A stretch of 64,000 bases of DNA from Flavobacterium resistens (lineage in GTDB: Bacteria > Bacteroidota > Bacteroidia > Flavobacteriales > Flavobacteriaceae), in NCBI RefSeq assembly GCF_900182645.1, contig NZ_FXTA01000002.1, positions 372,001 through 436,000 on the forward strand, read 5' to 3'. This document shows, one piece after another, positions 27,222 through 36,360 of this stretch. The notes under the pieces are model-generated. The model worked only from the letters and a program-made list of their open reading frames with translations. It searched no databases and was not told the origin of the DNA. How positions within the stretch are numbered: position 1 is the first letter of the stretch; every line of letters starts with the position of its first letter. The position numbers and the translations under genes are program-made.

Positions 27222-29429
27222 TTATAAATTGAAATTAACTCCCAAAACGATGTTTCTTCCAATATTTGGAATACCGTCTGTTTTTAATCTTGAAAGGTGT
27301 GCAATGTATTTTTTATCGAATAAATTGTTTCCGTTTAAATTTACATCAAAAGCCGTTTTTCCTAGTTTAACAGTTCCTCCAAAACCTAAATTTACCAAAG
27401 TATAACCTTTCGAAGCCGTTTCAAAACCACTAACATTATCTTGACTGAAAGTAGAAGAAACATTCAAAGAAGCAAAACCTTCACTTAACCAATTTTTGAT
27501 ATTGAATTCTGTTCTAAGCGTATTATTCCAGTTGTTTGCAGGAATCAAAGGTAAATAATCATCATTCTCTTTTTTGCCTGTTACGGTTTCAAAACTAGTT
27601 TCAAAATGAAGCCAGTCTAACGGATGTGGGTGAATATGCAATCCAGCTTCCCCACCAAATAATTTAGCATTATCCTGAACATAAGCAAAAACATCATTAT
27701 TATCTAAAATTTCTCCAGTTGGCGAAGTATAAATGTAGTTGTTTACGTGATTGTAAAATCCGTTGACGAAAAACTCAAAATGCGAATTTTTGTATTCCAG
27801 GTTTAAATCAGTTTGAACATTTTGTTCTGTTTTCAAATCAGCATTTCCAATTTCGTAACGGTTTGTTCCTTCATGAACTCCATTTGAAGTCAATTCGGCT
27901 AAATTCGGTGCTCTAAATCCTGAAGCAACATTCAAACGAAGCGTCAATGGTTCAGCTAATTTTGTTTTATATCCTAATGAAGCATTAAAACTGTCGAATG
28001 ATCTGTCTAATGCCTGAAAATAACCTTCTTCACCTTCTGTTCCGTGCGCAATGGAGTTGATATTTCTGTTATCAAAACGTAATCCTGCTTGTAAAACGCT
28101 GTTATTCCATTCGTAATTTGCAGTTCCAAAAACACCAAAATCGTTAGTTGTGGCATCTGGAATCAAATACTCTTCACCCGAATTTGTATTCGTTTGATGC
28201 ATTCCCTGAACACCTAAAATAGTTTCAATTTTTCCAAATTTCGGAAAATGATATTTTGCGTTGTAATTGAAAGTATTCAATTTCATGTGAAGAGAAGCTT
28301 CGTTGCTGTCTTCAAATTCGCTTCGGTCATTGGAGATATAACCTAAATCAACATCCAGTTTTGAGTTTTCAAAAAATACGGTATTGTTCAAACTTAATAA
28401 ATGGTTGAAAATACCTTGTCTCGGAAATTCAGTGTCTTTGCTTGACGATTGTTCGGCAATTCCTTCTTCTGGAATTCCAATATCAAGTTTGTTGTAATTG
28501 TATCTTAAAACACTTGAAAAAGTTGAATTGCTGTAACCAATTCCGGTTTTAAAATCGGTTTCATTATAACGTGAATTCGTTACGCGATCGCCTCCTGAAA
28601 TTTTATAATCTGAATGCGTGTTGTAACTTCCGCGTGCTAAAAATTTCCAGTTATCTGTTGAAGTTTTTAATCCGATAGACGAATTGCTTCCTTGTGTATT
28701 AGTGAAATATTTTTGACTGAAATTAGCTTTAAAATCGCCAGCATCAGCAAATTTTTCTGGATTGAAATATAAAACGCCGCCTAAAGCATCTGAACCATAT
28801 AATAAAGAAGCTGGCCCTTTTATAACTTCCACACTTTCAATTCCGGCATCATTTAAGCCCAAACCATGTTCGTCTCCAAATTGTTGATTTTCTATTCGAA
28901 CGCCTTGTGAATACACTAAAACACGATTTCCGCTTAGTCCGCGAATTACTGGTTTTCCGATAGAAGTTCCGGTCGAAATCTGAGAAACTCCCGGAATTGT
29001 AGCCAAACCTTCAATTAAAGTTGAGGTTCCTTTTTGCTGTAATGTTTTAATGCTTTCGTGCTCAATTTTCATTACGTTTTGCGATTGCAATTTGTTAAAT
29101 GGAGTAGAAACGACTACTTCATCCATTTCCATAATTGATTGTAAAAGTGTAATGTTTAAAGTGTTTTCTTTTGCAAGTTTTGCAATAGTTTGATTTTGAT
29201 TGGCATAACCAACGAAATTGAAAGCAAGGCGTAAACTTCCGTTCGGAAGATTGTTCATTTCATATTTTCCGTTTGCGTCTGTTGTTGTTCCTTTATGTAA
29301 TTCGGGCGCATATACTGAAACGCCTGGCATTGGCTGATTTTGATTGTCGGTTACAATTCCTGAAACCGAATTTTGAGCAGAAAGCATGCTCGAAAAACCC
29401 AAGATTAGGGCTAATAGTATTTTTTTCAT
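27222..29429 (-). CDS. TonB-dependent receptor, ZnuD-like
   Basis: A 735-residue outer-membrane receptor. It has a signal peptide (1-18), a carboxypeptidase-regulatory-like domain (about 22-95, VSGIVTDNQNQPMPGVSVY), a plug (RGLSGNRVLVYSQGVRIENQ, KGPASLLYGSDALGGV) and a 22-strand barrel ending NIVLGVNFNL. The plug wording, a His-containing loop HIHPHP and the HLSRLK....GRN ending resemble the zinc receptor ZnuD. The His/Cys-rich small protein encoded just upstream supports metal transport. Zinc is the best guess; copper or another metal is possible. Confidence 0.85.
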   Translation of the reverse strand: MKKILLALILGFSSMLSAQNSVSGIVTDNQNQPMPGVSVYAPELHKGTTTDANGKYEMNNLPNGSLRLAFNFVGYANQNQTIAKLAKENTLNITLLQSIMEMDEVVVSTPFNKLQSQNVMKIEHESIKTLQQKGTSTLIEGLATIPGVSQISTGTSIGKPVIRGLSGNRVLVYSQGVRIENQQFGDEHGLGLNDAGIESVEVIKGPASLLYGSDALGGVLYFNPEKFADAGDFKANFSQKYFTNTQGSNSSIGLKTSTDNWKFLARGSYNTHSDYKISGGDRVTNSRYNETDFKTGIGYSNSTFSSVLRYNYNKLDIGIPEEGIAEQSSSKDTEFPRQGIFNHLLSLNNTVFFENSKLDVDLGYISNDRSEFEDSNEASLHMKLNTFNYNAKYHFPKFGKIETILGVQGMHQTNTNSGEEYLIPDATTNDFGVFGTANYEWNNSVLQAGLRFDNRNINSIAHGTEGEEGYFQALDRSFDSFNASLGYKTKLAEPLTLRLNVASGFRAPNLAELTSNGVHEGTNRYEIGNADLKTEQNVQTDLNLEYKNSHFEFFVNGFYNHVNNYIYTSPTGEILDNNDVFAYVQDNAKLFGGEAGLHIHPHPLDWLHFETSFETVTGKKENDDYLPLIPANNWNNTLRTEFNIKNWLSEGFASLNVSSTFSQDNVSGFETASKGYTLVNLGFGGTVKLGKTAFDVNLNGNNLFDKKYIAHLSRLKTDGIPNIGRNIVLGVNFNL

Positions 29430-29497
29430 TTGGTAATGATGCTATAGTTAATTTATTTTCTTTCACATGGAAAAAACAAAACAAACAGTAAAGCATT

Positions 29498-29525
29498 CTA
29501 ATCCTGATTATTTAAATAGGATTAG
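29498..29525 (-). promoter_or_regulatory. Hairpin in the leader of the TonB receptor gene
   Basis: Arms CTAATCCT (29498-29505) and AGGATTAG (29518-29525) enclose 12 bp, 69 bp upstream of the receptor start. It could be a terminator for the small gene upstream or an operator dyad; neither is proven. Confidence 0.35.
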
Positions 29526-29587
29526 GAAACTCAATGTAATTTGAATTTTAAATTAAAAGAAATGTGATTTTTTCGAATAATCGAAAC

Positions 29588-29941
29588 TTAAGAAACTATA
29601 GCAGCAGGAGGTCCCCGAAGTAAATAAGCTGTTTCTGAAAACGAGCTGATATTTTCTGAATACGAAAAGAAATAAGGGATTTCTTTATGAAAGACACGAA
29701 ATTGAAAAGAAAAAGTTTCAGCAATAGTATAACTTCCAAAAGCAAAATTACAAACATAACATAAGTCGTAATTGTGATGCTGATGCGTTATTTCGCCACT
29801 TGGATCATTATAATCGTGGTGACATTGCTTCTCTGAAAGTTGTTTTACAATATGCTCAAAACTGTGTATGGACTGAAACAATATTGAGAACAATATTGTC
29901 AGCGTCATGGAAAGACTTATTATGAGCTGTTTTCTTTTCAT
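29588..29941 (-). CDS. Small His/Cys-rich membrane-anchored protein (metal-binding candidate)
   Basis: A 117-residue protein with one N-terminal membrane segment or signal (about 5-22) followed by a cluster of metal-type ligands: FEHIV, KQCHHDYND, THQHHNYDLCYVC. The C-terminus ends in LLRGPPAA; a terminal R(A/G)PP motif is typical of DUF2946-like small proteins near copper/zinc genes. The start is ATG 29941; a TTG 9 bp upstream is less likely. It is encoded 158 bp upstream of, and co-oriented with, the ZnuD-like receptor. A periplasmic metal-handling role is inferred from ligands and context. Confidence 0.65.
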   Translation of the reverse strand: MKRKQLIISLSMTLTILFSILFQSIHSFEHIVKQLSEKQCHHDYNDPSGEITHQHHNYDLCYVCNFAFGSYTIAETFSFQFRVFHKEIPYFFSYSENISSFSETAYLLRGPPAAIVS

Positions 29942-30164
29942 ACAGGACAAAGGTATAAAAGCGGATTGAAAAAATGGGCCATTTTTTAGTTTCTGTTGCA
30001 GATTTATTGAAAAAAGTGCAACAAATGCTTTTGTTCTGCCTGAAAAAGAGAATAATTGTTTTCAAATCATATCTTCAGCTGGCATTATATTATATTTGTA
30101 TGTGAAATAAATTTACAGCAAAAAACGTTTGAACTTGAAAACCTCCTTAAAACCAAAATTCGAT

Positions 30165-30869
30165 ATGCGATTATTCTTTACTTGTTTGTTTTTTGTTTCG
30201 TTTTTGAACGTTTTTTCACAAACTGAAGTAAAGCCGGAAATCAAACCCGTGATTAAAATCGATTCTTTATATCGTGAAGATCAGTTTTATTTTTCTATTG
30301 CATACAATCTTTTGGTAAATACACCGGAGCGTTTGAAACAAGATAAATTTTCTGCCGGACTTTCTGCCGGATTCTTGCGTGATATGCCAATAAATAAAAG
30401 CAGAACGATTGCCATTGCAGCCGGATTAGGATTGAGCTATCAGAACTTTTACCAGAATTTCACGGTTTCTGAAGATACGCAAGGAGCTCCAATTTATGGT
30501 GTAAATGATTACGGTGAATTTGTTTCAAACCGATATAGACAATATTCTGTTGATCTTCCGATCGAATTCAGATGGCGAAATTCAACTTATGAAAGCACTA
30601 AATTCTGGCGAATTTACGGAGGCGTAAAAATGAGTTATATTTTCTCCAGCAAATCGATTTTAGACGATGGAGAAAACACTTATAAAATATCTAATAATCC
30701 GGATGTCAATACCTTTCAATACGGAATTTACCTCGCAACAGGTTATAATACATGGAATATTTACGCGTATTACGGCTTAAATCCTTTGTTTAATTCGGTT
30801 TCTACAGTTTCTGGCGAAAAGGTACATATGAAAGCAATGAATGTTGGGTTGATTTTCTACATTTTATAG
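30165..30869 (+). CDS. Outer-membrane beta-barrel (PorT-family-like) protein
   Basis: A 234-residue exported barrel protein. Starting at ATG 30165 gives a clean signal peptide (LFFTCLFFVSFLNVFSQ); the in-frame TTG at 30129 would bury it. The mature part has FSAGLSAGFLRDMPINKSR, IAIAAGLGLSYQNFYQNF and DLPIEFRWR, as in the Bacteroidota PorT-like/porin-family proteins. The true type IX secretion PorT usually neighbours ubiE, which is absent, so I do not call it porT. A TATATTTG -7-like box lies at 30091-30098. Its 3' end overlaps the converging gene by 6 bp. Confidence 0.75.
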   Translation: MRLFFTCLFFVSFLNVFSQTEVKPEIKPVIKIDSLYREDQFYFSIAYNLLVNTPERLKQDKFSAGLSAGFLRDMPINKSRTIAIAAGLGLSYQNFYQNFTVSEDTQGAPIYGVNDYGEFVSNRYRQYSVDLPIEFRWRNSTYESTKFWRIYGGVKMSYIFSSKSILDDGENTYKISNNPDVNTFQYGIYLATGYNTWNIYAYYGLNPLFNSVSTVSGEKVHMKAMNVGLIFYIL

Positions 30870-31469
30870 CCATAAAAATAGAAAGAGAACCTGCGGCGCA
30901 ACGCCAACCAATAATCCAATCAAAATTTCTTTAGGAGTATGTGCCTGCATTTCCAGTCGGGAAGAAGCAACAACACCAGTAAGTAAAATTAAAAGTGCCG
31001 ACCAATACGGATTTTGCATTTGCAAATGCATATTAAGACCAATTACAAAAATCGCAAGACCGCTAATTGCCGCTACATGAAGACTTGCTTTTATATTAAA
31101 TAAAGAGCAAACCAAGGCTAAAATTGTGCTAAACAATGCGCCAAGAAAGAAGAAATGTAATTCTGGATAACGAGTAATTATAATGCTTCGTTTTACTAAT
31201 AAAATGTACAAAAAACACTGCAGTATCAATGGGATTTTTCGTTGCGAAGTTTCATGAACCATAACAGAAGTCACATGTCCTGTTGATTTTAATAGTAAGT
31301 AAAATAAAACCGGAACCAAAACCGTAATAATCAGAATTTGAAATAAAACGAAATATTTTTCCTGATTAGTAAAAGCATCTTCTTTGCAAAAAAGATAAAA
31401 TAAAGTGGCATACATCGAGATAAAAATCGGATGCAATATATAGGAGAATAAAGGCAGTATTTTTTTCAA
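30864..31469 (-). CDS. PAP2-like integral membrane protein
   Basis: A 201-residue protein with about six hydrophobic segments. The C-terminal half keeps the outline of type-2 phosphatidic acid phosphatases: KASLHVAAIS in place of the PSGH box and SSRLEMQAHTPKEILIG in place of SRxxxxxHxxxD. The last acidic residue is Glu and the first PSG is altered, so activity is uncertain. Translation appears to start at a TTG (31469); the next Met is residue 19. It converges on, and overlaps, the beta-barrel gene by 6 bp. Confidence 0.65.
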   Translation of the reverse strand: MKKILPLFSYILHPIFISMYATLFYLFCKEDAFTNQEKYFVLFQILIITVLVPVLFYLLLKSTGHVTSVMVHETSQRKIPLILQCFLYILLVKRSIIITRYPELHFFFLGALFSTILALVCSLFNIKASLHVAAISGLAIFVIGLNMHLQMQNPYWSALLILLTGVVASSRLEMQAHTPKEILIGLLVGVAPQVLFLFLWL

Positions 31470-31601
31470 AACGTGGTTTTTTGTGGTCTAAAAACAAATA
31501 TAAACAAATATAAATATAGATTGTGAAGAGGCAGTTTTTTTAAGAAAATAACAACTTTTTTCTACCATTAATGTTTTAAATTTGACAAAAAGAATTTCAA
31601 A

Positions 31602-34073
31602 ATGAGCATAAATTTAAAAAGTCTTATTCCGGTTTTTGATGCTGAATGGATTGGATCAAATACAGATGTTTTTATCGATCATATTTCAATTGACAGCCGT
31701 TCACTGCAAAACGGATCTAAAACTTTGTTCATTGCTCTCTCAGGCTCAAACAATGATGCTCATTTATATATTGAAGAACTTATTGAAAAAGGAGTTCAAA
31801 ATTTTGCTGTTCAATACATTCCTGAAAGTGTAAAAGGCAAAGCTAATTTTTTGGTGGTAAAAAACACTTTAAACGCTTTGCAGCAATTTGCCAGTTACTA
31901 CAGAGATTTATTTGACTTTCCTATCATAGGTTTAACCGGAAGCAACGGAAAAACAATCGTAAAAGAATGGCTTAATTTTCTGTTAAGTCCCGATTATAAT
32001 ATTATCCGAAGTCCTAAAAGTTACAACTCTCAGGTTGGTGTTCCCTTATCTGTTATTGCGATAAATGAAAAACACAATCTGGGCATTTTTGAAGCCGGTA
32101 TTTCAACGGTGAATGAAATGGAAAAGCTTGAAAAAATCATCAAACCTAATATTGGTGTTTTAACAAGCATTGGTTCTGCGCACGATGAAGGTTTTGAGAA
32201 TTTGGAGCAAAAAATAAAGGAGAAGCTTTTGCTTTTCAAAAATACCAATGTCATTATTTATCAAAAAAACGAACTTGTTGATAAATGTCTCGCCGATTTT
32301 TCTGCAGAGAATCCAATTCCAGACAGAACATTTTTTTCATGGAGTTTTAAAGATAATTCTGCCGATGTTTTTATTCTGAAAAAAGAAACTAAAAACGAAT
32401 TAACAATTATTCAATATCAATATGAAGATAAAGCTTCCGATTTAGAAATTCCATTTAATGATTCGGCTTCAGTTGAAAATGCGATTTCATGTTTGTTGGT
32501 TTTGCTTTATTTTAAATATGATTCCAAAACCATTCAAAATCGCGTACAAATGTTGTATCCGGTTCAAATGCGTCTTGAAGTCAAAAACGGAATCAACAAT
32601 TGCAGTATAATTGATGATAGTTACAGTTCCGATTTTCAGTCGCTTAAAATTGCTTTGGATTTTCTGGAAAGTCAGCAAAAAAAGAACGCAACAAAAACAG
32701 TAATTCTTTCGGATATTTTTCAAAGCGGATTTTCAAATGAAGAATTATATTCTAAAGTTTCACAATTGGTTTCAGCTAATAAAATCAATCGCGTAATTGG
32801 TATCGGGCCAACGATTTCTTCTTTTAAGGACAAATTTTCAAATTGTATTGCCTTTCAGGATACAGCATCATTTATTGAAGCATTTGAAAGTTTGAATTTC
32901 AGCAATGAAACGATTTTGATTAAAGGCGCAAGATCTTTTCAGTTTGAAGAAATTGTTTCACTTCTTGAAGAAAAAACGCATGAAACGGTTTTGGAAATCA
33001 ACTTGGATTCCATCAGTCATAACTTGAATTATTACAAATCAAAACTCGCAGATGATGTAAAAATCATGGTGATGGTAAAAGCTTTCGGTTATGGAAATGG
33101 AGGTTTGGAAATTGCCAAATTACTGGAACATCATAAAGTGGATTATTTAGGTGTGGCTTTCGCCGATGAAGGAATTTCGCTGAAAAACGGCGGAATCAAA
33201 TTACCAATTATGGTTCTGAATCCCGAATCTACAAGCTTTCCGTCGATTATTCAATACAAATTAGAACCAGAAATTTATAGTTTAAAAGGATTAAATGCCT
33301 TTTTGAAAATTGCCAAAGAAAAGAATTTAAAAGATTTCCCGATTCACATTAAAATGGATACAGGAATGCATCGTTTGGGTTTTGAAGAAAATACAATCGA
33401 CGAATTGATTCAGACTTTGAAAAACAATTCAAGCGTTCGGGTGCAAAGTATTTTGTCGCATTTGGCAACAAGCGATGATCCAAAACATTTTGGTTTTGTT
33501 GAAAAGCAAATAGGTTTATTTGAGAAATTATCATCCAAATTAATGTCGGAATTAAATATAAACCCGATTCGTCATATTCTGAATACTTCGGGAATCAGTA
33601 ATTTCCCGAATGCACAATATAATATGGTACGTTTGGGAATTGGCTTGTACGGAGTTTCTAACGATTCATCGGAACAAAAATATTTGGAAAATGTTGGAAC
33701 ATTAAAATCAATTATTTCTCAAATCCGAACAATTCCAAGTGGTGACAGCGTAGGTTACGGACGCCGTTTTATGGCCGAAAAAGAAACAAAAATTGCCACA
33801 ATTCCAATAGGTTATGCTGACGGAATTTCCAGATTATGGGGAAATGAAATAGGTTTTGTAACGATCAAAAATCAAAAAGCCAATATTGTCGGAAGTGTTT
33901 GTATGGATATGTTAATGGTCGATGTGAGTAATATCAATTGTAAAGAAGGTGATTCAGTGATTATTTTTGGCGAAAGCCCAACTGTTATTGAAATGGCGGA
34001 AGCTTTAAAAACAATTCCATACGAGATTATGACCAGTATTTCGCAACGTGTTAAACGGGTATTTTTCAGATAA
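31602..34073 (+). CDS. Bifunctional MurF ligase / alanine racemase
   Basis: An 823-residue fusion. Residues 1-455 are UDP-MurNAc-tripeptide:D-Ala-D-Ala ligase with the ATP loop GLTGSNGKT and SYNSQVGVPLS. Residues 460-823 are a PLP alanine racemase with Lys493 in VKAFGYGNGG, the Tyr-region GYADGISR and SVCMDMLMVDV. It supplies D-Ala and ligates the D-Ala dipeptide in peptidoglycan synthesis. The fusion is standard in Bacteroidota. In the MurF half the usual GKTT reads GKTI (Thr to Ile), noteworthy but seen in fused forms. A TAAATTTG -7-like box precedes the gene. Confidence 0.95.
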   Translation: MSINLKSLIPVFDAEWIGSNTDVFIDHISIDSRSLQNGSKTLFIALSGSNNDAHLYIEELIEKGVQNFAVQYIPESVKGKANFLVVKNTLNALQQFASYYRDLFDFPIIGLTGSNGKTIVKEWLNFLLSPDYNIIRSPKSYNSQVGVPLSVIAINEKHNLGIFEAGISTVNEMEKLEKIIKPNIGVLTSIGSAHDEGFENLEQKIKEKLLLFKNTNVIIYQKNELVDKCLADFSAENPIPDRTFFSWSFKDNSADVFILKKETKNELTIIQYQYEDKASDLEIPFNDSASVENAISCLLVLLYFKYDSKTIQNRVQMLYPVQMRLEVKNGINNCSIIDDSYSSDFQSLKIALDFLESQQKKNATKTVILSDIFQSGFSNEELYSKVSQLVSANKINRVIGIGPTISSFKDKFSNCIAFQDTASFIEAFESLNFSNETILIKGARSFQFEEIVSLLEEKTHETVLEINLDSISHNLNYYKSKLADDVKIMVMVKAFGYGNGGLEIAKLLEHHKVDYLGVAFADEGISLKNGGIKLPIMVLNPESTSFPSIIQYKLEPEIYSLKGLNAFLKIAKEKNLKDFPIHIKMDTGMHRLGFEENTIDELIQTLKNNSSVRVQSILSHLATSDDPKHFGFVEKQIGLFEKLSSKLMSELNINPIRHILNTSGISNFPNAQYNMVRLGIGLYGVSNDSSEQKYLENVGTLKSIISQIRTIPSGDSVGYGRRFMAEKETKIATIPIGYADGISRLWGNEIGFVTIKNQKANIVGSVCMDMLMVDVSNINCKEGDSVIIFGESPTVIEMAEALKTIPYEIMTSISQRVKRVFFR

Positions 34074-34139
34074 TTTTAAGAACTTTCAGGAAAATTACGT
34101 ATTTTCGGTATAATTATTATAAACTAAAAAGGAACAATT

Positions 34140-34514
34140 ATGGGATTTTTTTCTGAATTTAAGGCATTTGCAATAAAAGGCAACGTGGTTGATCTTGCTG
34201 TTGCAGTAATTATTGGAGCGGCATTTGGTAAAATTGTAAGTTCATTTATTGAAGATGTAATTACGCCACTAGTATTAAAACCGGCTTTAGAAGCTGCGCA
34301 TTTAGAAAAAATTCAAGACCTTACCGCTTTTGGCGGTGTAAAATACGGTCTCTTTCTGTCGGCAGTAATTAACTTTGTTATTGTTGCTTTTGTTTTATTC
34401 TTAGTAATTAAAGGAGTAAATAAACTTAAAAAAGAAGAAGCTCCAGCTCCGCCAGCCGGACCAACGCAAGAAGAATTGCTTACTCAAATTAGAGATTTAT
34501 TAAAAAATAAATAA
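34140..34514 (+). CDS. mscL: Large-conductance mechanosensitive channel
   Basis: A 124-residue emergency osmotic-release channel. The N-terminal amphipathic helix and TM1 FKAFAIKGNVVDLAVAVIIG are characteristic, TM2 spans about 72-94, and a short charged C-terminal helix follows a Pro-rich linker (APAPPAGPTQEE). It lies 66 bp after murF-alr and is followed by a terminator. Confidence 0.95.
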   Translation: MGFFSEFKAFAIKGNVVDLAVAVIIGAAFGKIVSSFIEDVITPLVLKPALEAAHLEKIQDLTAFGGVKYGLFLSAVINFVIVAFVLFLVIKGVNKLKKEEAPAPPAGPTQEELLTQIRDLLKNK

Positions 34515-34545
34515 AAATATAATACCGCTACACTAAGTCTAACTT

Positions 34546-34576
34546 AACCGTCTTCTAAAGAGACGGTTTTTTTACA
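34546..34576 (+). terminator. Terminator after mscL
   Basis: Arms AACCGTCT (34546-34553) and AGACGGTT (34561-34568) with a 7-nt loop and a run of T residues. Confidence 0.85.
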
Positions 34577-34619
34577 AAATGTTTGTTTTATAACATTTTG
34601 TTATTTTTTGTGAATCGCC

Positions 34620-34649
34620 TTGCCGAGACTTTTATTATACTTATTTTTG
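34620..34649 (+). promoter_or_regulatory. asd promoter (TTG-N19-TAnnTTTG)
   Basis: TTG at 34620-34622, a 19-bp spacer, then TATTTTTG at 34642-34649: an exact Bacteroidota consensus about 40 bp upstream of the asd ATG. Confidence 0.8.
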
Positions 34650-34689
34650 CAGTACAAATTTGATTATAAAATTATTTAAAAATATAAAA

Positions 34690-35679
34690 ATGAGAATTGC
34701 AGTTGTAGGTGCTACCGGAATGGTTGGCGAAGTAATGCTTAAAGTTTTAGCAGAAAGAAATTTTCCTGTTACAGAATTAATTCCTGTTGCATCAGAAAGA
34801 TCAGTTGGAAAAGAAATTGAATATAAGGGAACAAAATATAAAGTTGTTGGTTTACAGACTGCTGTAGATATGAAAGCTGACATCGCAGTTTTTTCTGCTG
34901 GAGGAGATACTTCATTAGAGTGGGCTCCAAAATTTGCTGCTGCAGGAACAACTGTTATTGACAACTCATCAGCTTGGAGAATGGATCCGACTAAGAAATT
35001 AGTAGTTCCTGAAATCAATGCTTCAGTTTTAACTAAAGAAGATAAAATTATTGCAAACCCAAACTGCTCTACTATTCAAATGGTATTGGCATTGGCGCCT
35101 TTGCATAAAAAATACAACGTTAAAAGAATTATTGTTTCGACTTACCAATCAATCACTGGAACTGGTGTAAAAGCAGTAAAACAATTAGAAAATGAGTACG
35201 CAGGAATTCAAGGCGATATGGCTTACAAATATCCAATTCACAGAAATGCGATTCCACATTGCGACAGTTTTGAAGAAAACGGATACACTAAAGAAGAAAT
35301 GAAATTAGTTCGCGAAACTCAAAAAATTCTTGGTGACAACACTATTAGAGTTACGGCTACTGCAGTTCGTGTACCAGTTGTTGGCGGACACAGTGAAGCT
35401 GTAAACGTTGAGTTTACAAATGATTTCGATGTGAACGAAGTTCGTGAAATTTTGCACCATACTGATGGAGTAGTAGTGCAGGATAATTTAGATACATTCA
35501 CATACCCAATGCCATTATATGCTGAAGGTAAAAATGATGTTTTTGTTGGAAGAATCCGTCGTGACGAAAGCCAGCCAAACACATTAAACATGTGGATTGT
35601 TGCTGATAACTTAAGAAAAGGTGCAGCAACAAACACAATCCAAATTGCTGAATATTTAATTCAAGCGGGTTTGGTTTAA
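34690..35679 (+). CDS. asd: Aspartate-semialdehyde dehydrogenase
   Basis: A 329-residue NADPH-dependent enzyme that makes aspartate semialdehyde for lysine/DAP, threonine and methionine. It has the N-terminal MRIAVVGATGMVGEVML, the catalytic Cys in NPNCSTIQM, and the active-site His in VVGGHSEAV. The start is ATG 34690; a TTG 30 bp upstream overlaps the promoter -7 region and is unlikely. Ends 32 bp before a strong terminator. Confidence 0.96.
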   Translation: MRIAVVGATGMVGEVMLKVLAERNFPVTELIPVASERSVGKEIEYKGTKYKVVGLQTAVDMKADIAVFSAGGDTSLEWAPKFAAAGTTVIDNSSAWRMDPTKKLVVPEINASVLTKEDKIIANPNCSTIQMVLALAPLHKKYNVKRIIVSTYQSITGTGVKAVKQLENEYAGIQGDMAYKYPIHRNAIPHCDSFEENGYTKEEMKLVRETQKILGDNTIRVTATAVRVPVVGGHSEAVNVEFTNDFDVNEVREILHHTDGVVVQDNLDTFTYPMPLYAEGKNDVFVGRIRRDESQPNTLNMWIVADNLRKGAATNTIQIAEYLIQAGLV

Positions 35680-35710
35680 ATCTGAGAGATTAAAGAAAAT
35701 TGTTATAAAG

Positions 35711-35749
35711 AAAAAGCCGTAATTGCAGTGATGTGATTACGGCTTTTTT
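35711..35749 (+). terminator. Terminator after asd
   Basis: Arms AAAAAGCCGTAAT (35711-35723) and ATTACGGCTTTTT (35736-35748) with a 12-nt loop. The A/T-flanked stem can also serve the converging lipoprotein gene. Confidence 0.88.
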
Positions 35750-35778
35750 GAATACTATAAATCTCTAATTTGAAAAAA

Positions 35779-36318
35779 TTATTTCTTTTTCATTAACTCT
35801 TCCCTACAAGATTTTCCTGCCTCAAAAGCAATAGTAGCATTTTTTGGATCTTGTATTTCGGCAGGTCCTAAATTTTGTTCTTTTAATTTAGCCATGGTAC
35901 ATTCTGCCATAAATATAGCATCTTTAATGTTGGTACCACTATTTATAAATTTATCTTTTATAAGGGCTTTAAATCCTTTTTCTGTTTGAGGGGTCCAAGC
36001 ACTTTCTCCTGTTTTTGATTTGTTTTTTAAAAACACCTCTTTTGTACATTCTTGTGTTAGTTGTTTGATATGTAATACAATCCCTGGTGTTTTAAGATCC
36101 TTTGGTTTGTAGTTATTACTCTTGATTTTTTCAAAAGAACAATCAGCTATAAAATCAATTTGCTCTTTGGTGCACATTCCATTTGCTTTCTCCTCCAGGC
36201 CATCTTTTAATCCTCTTTTAAACTCGGCTTCTTTTTCTGGTGTCCACTCATTTTTATTGCATGAAAATAATGTGAAAGCTACAACTGCAATACTAATGTA
36301 ATTTAGAAATTTGTTCAT
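35779..36318 (-). CDS. Internally duplicated lipoprotein, tandem copy B
   Basis: A 179-residue lipoprotein (signal ends FTLFSC, Cys20). The mature part is two copies of an about 75-residue module: each starts WTPEKE/WTPQTEK, then has a helix with FxxGLKD/FKALIKD, a DCxxEK(I/L)K or ECTMAKLKE segment, and a Cys near the end (TQECTKEV, GKSCREEL). It is a paralogue of the next gene upstream, sharing an almost identical signal and first module. Function unknown. The paired Cys per module suggest disulfides. It ends near the asd terminator. Confidence 0.65.
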   Translation of the reverse strand: MNKFLNYISIAVVAFTLFSCNKNEWTPEKEAEFKRGLKDGLEEKANGMCTKEQIDFIADCSFEKIKSNNYKPKDLKTPGIVLHIKQLTQECTKEVFLKNKSKTGESAWTPQTEKGFKALIKDKFINSGTNIKDAIFMAECTMAKLKEQNLGPAEIQDPKNATIAFEAGKSCREELMKKK

Positions 36319-36360
36319 TTAATTGAATATTAAATAGATTTGATAAGCTATAGTTGTTTT

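Noticed and set aside
30129..30869. Identification as the type IX secretion gene porT/sprT
   Set aside because: Only a general barrel likeness; the usual ubiE neighbour is missing and I could not align it.
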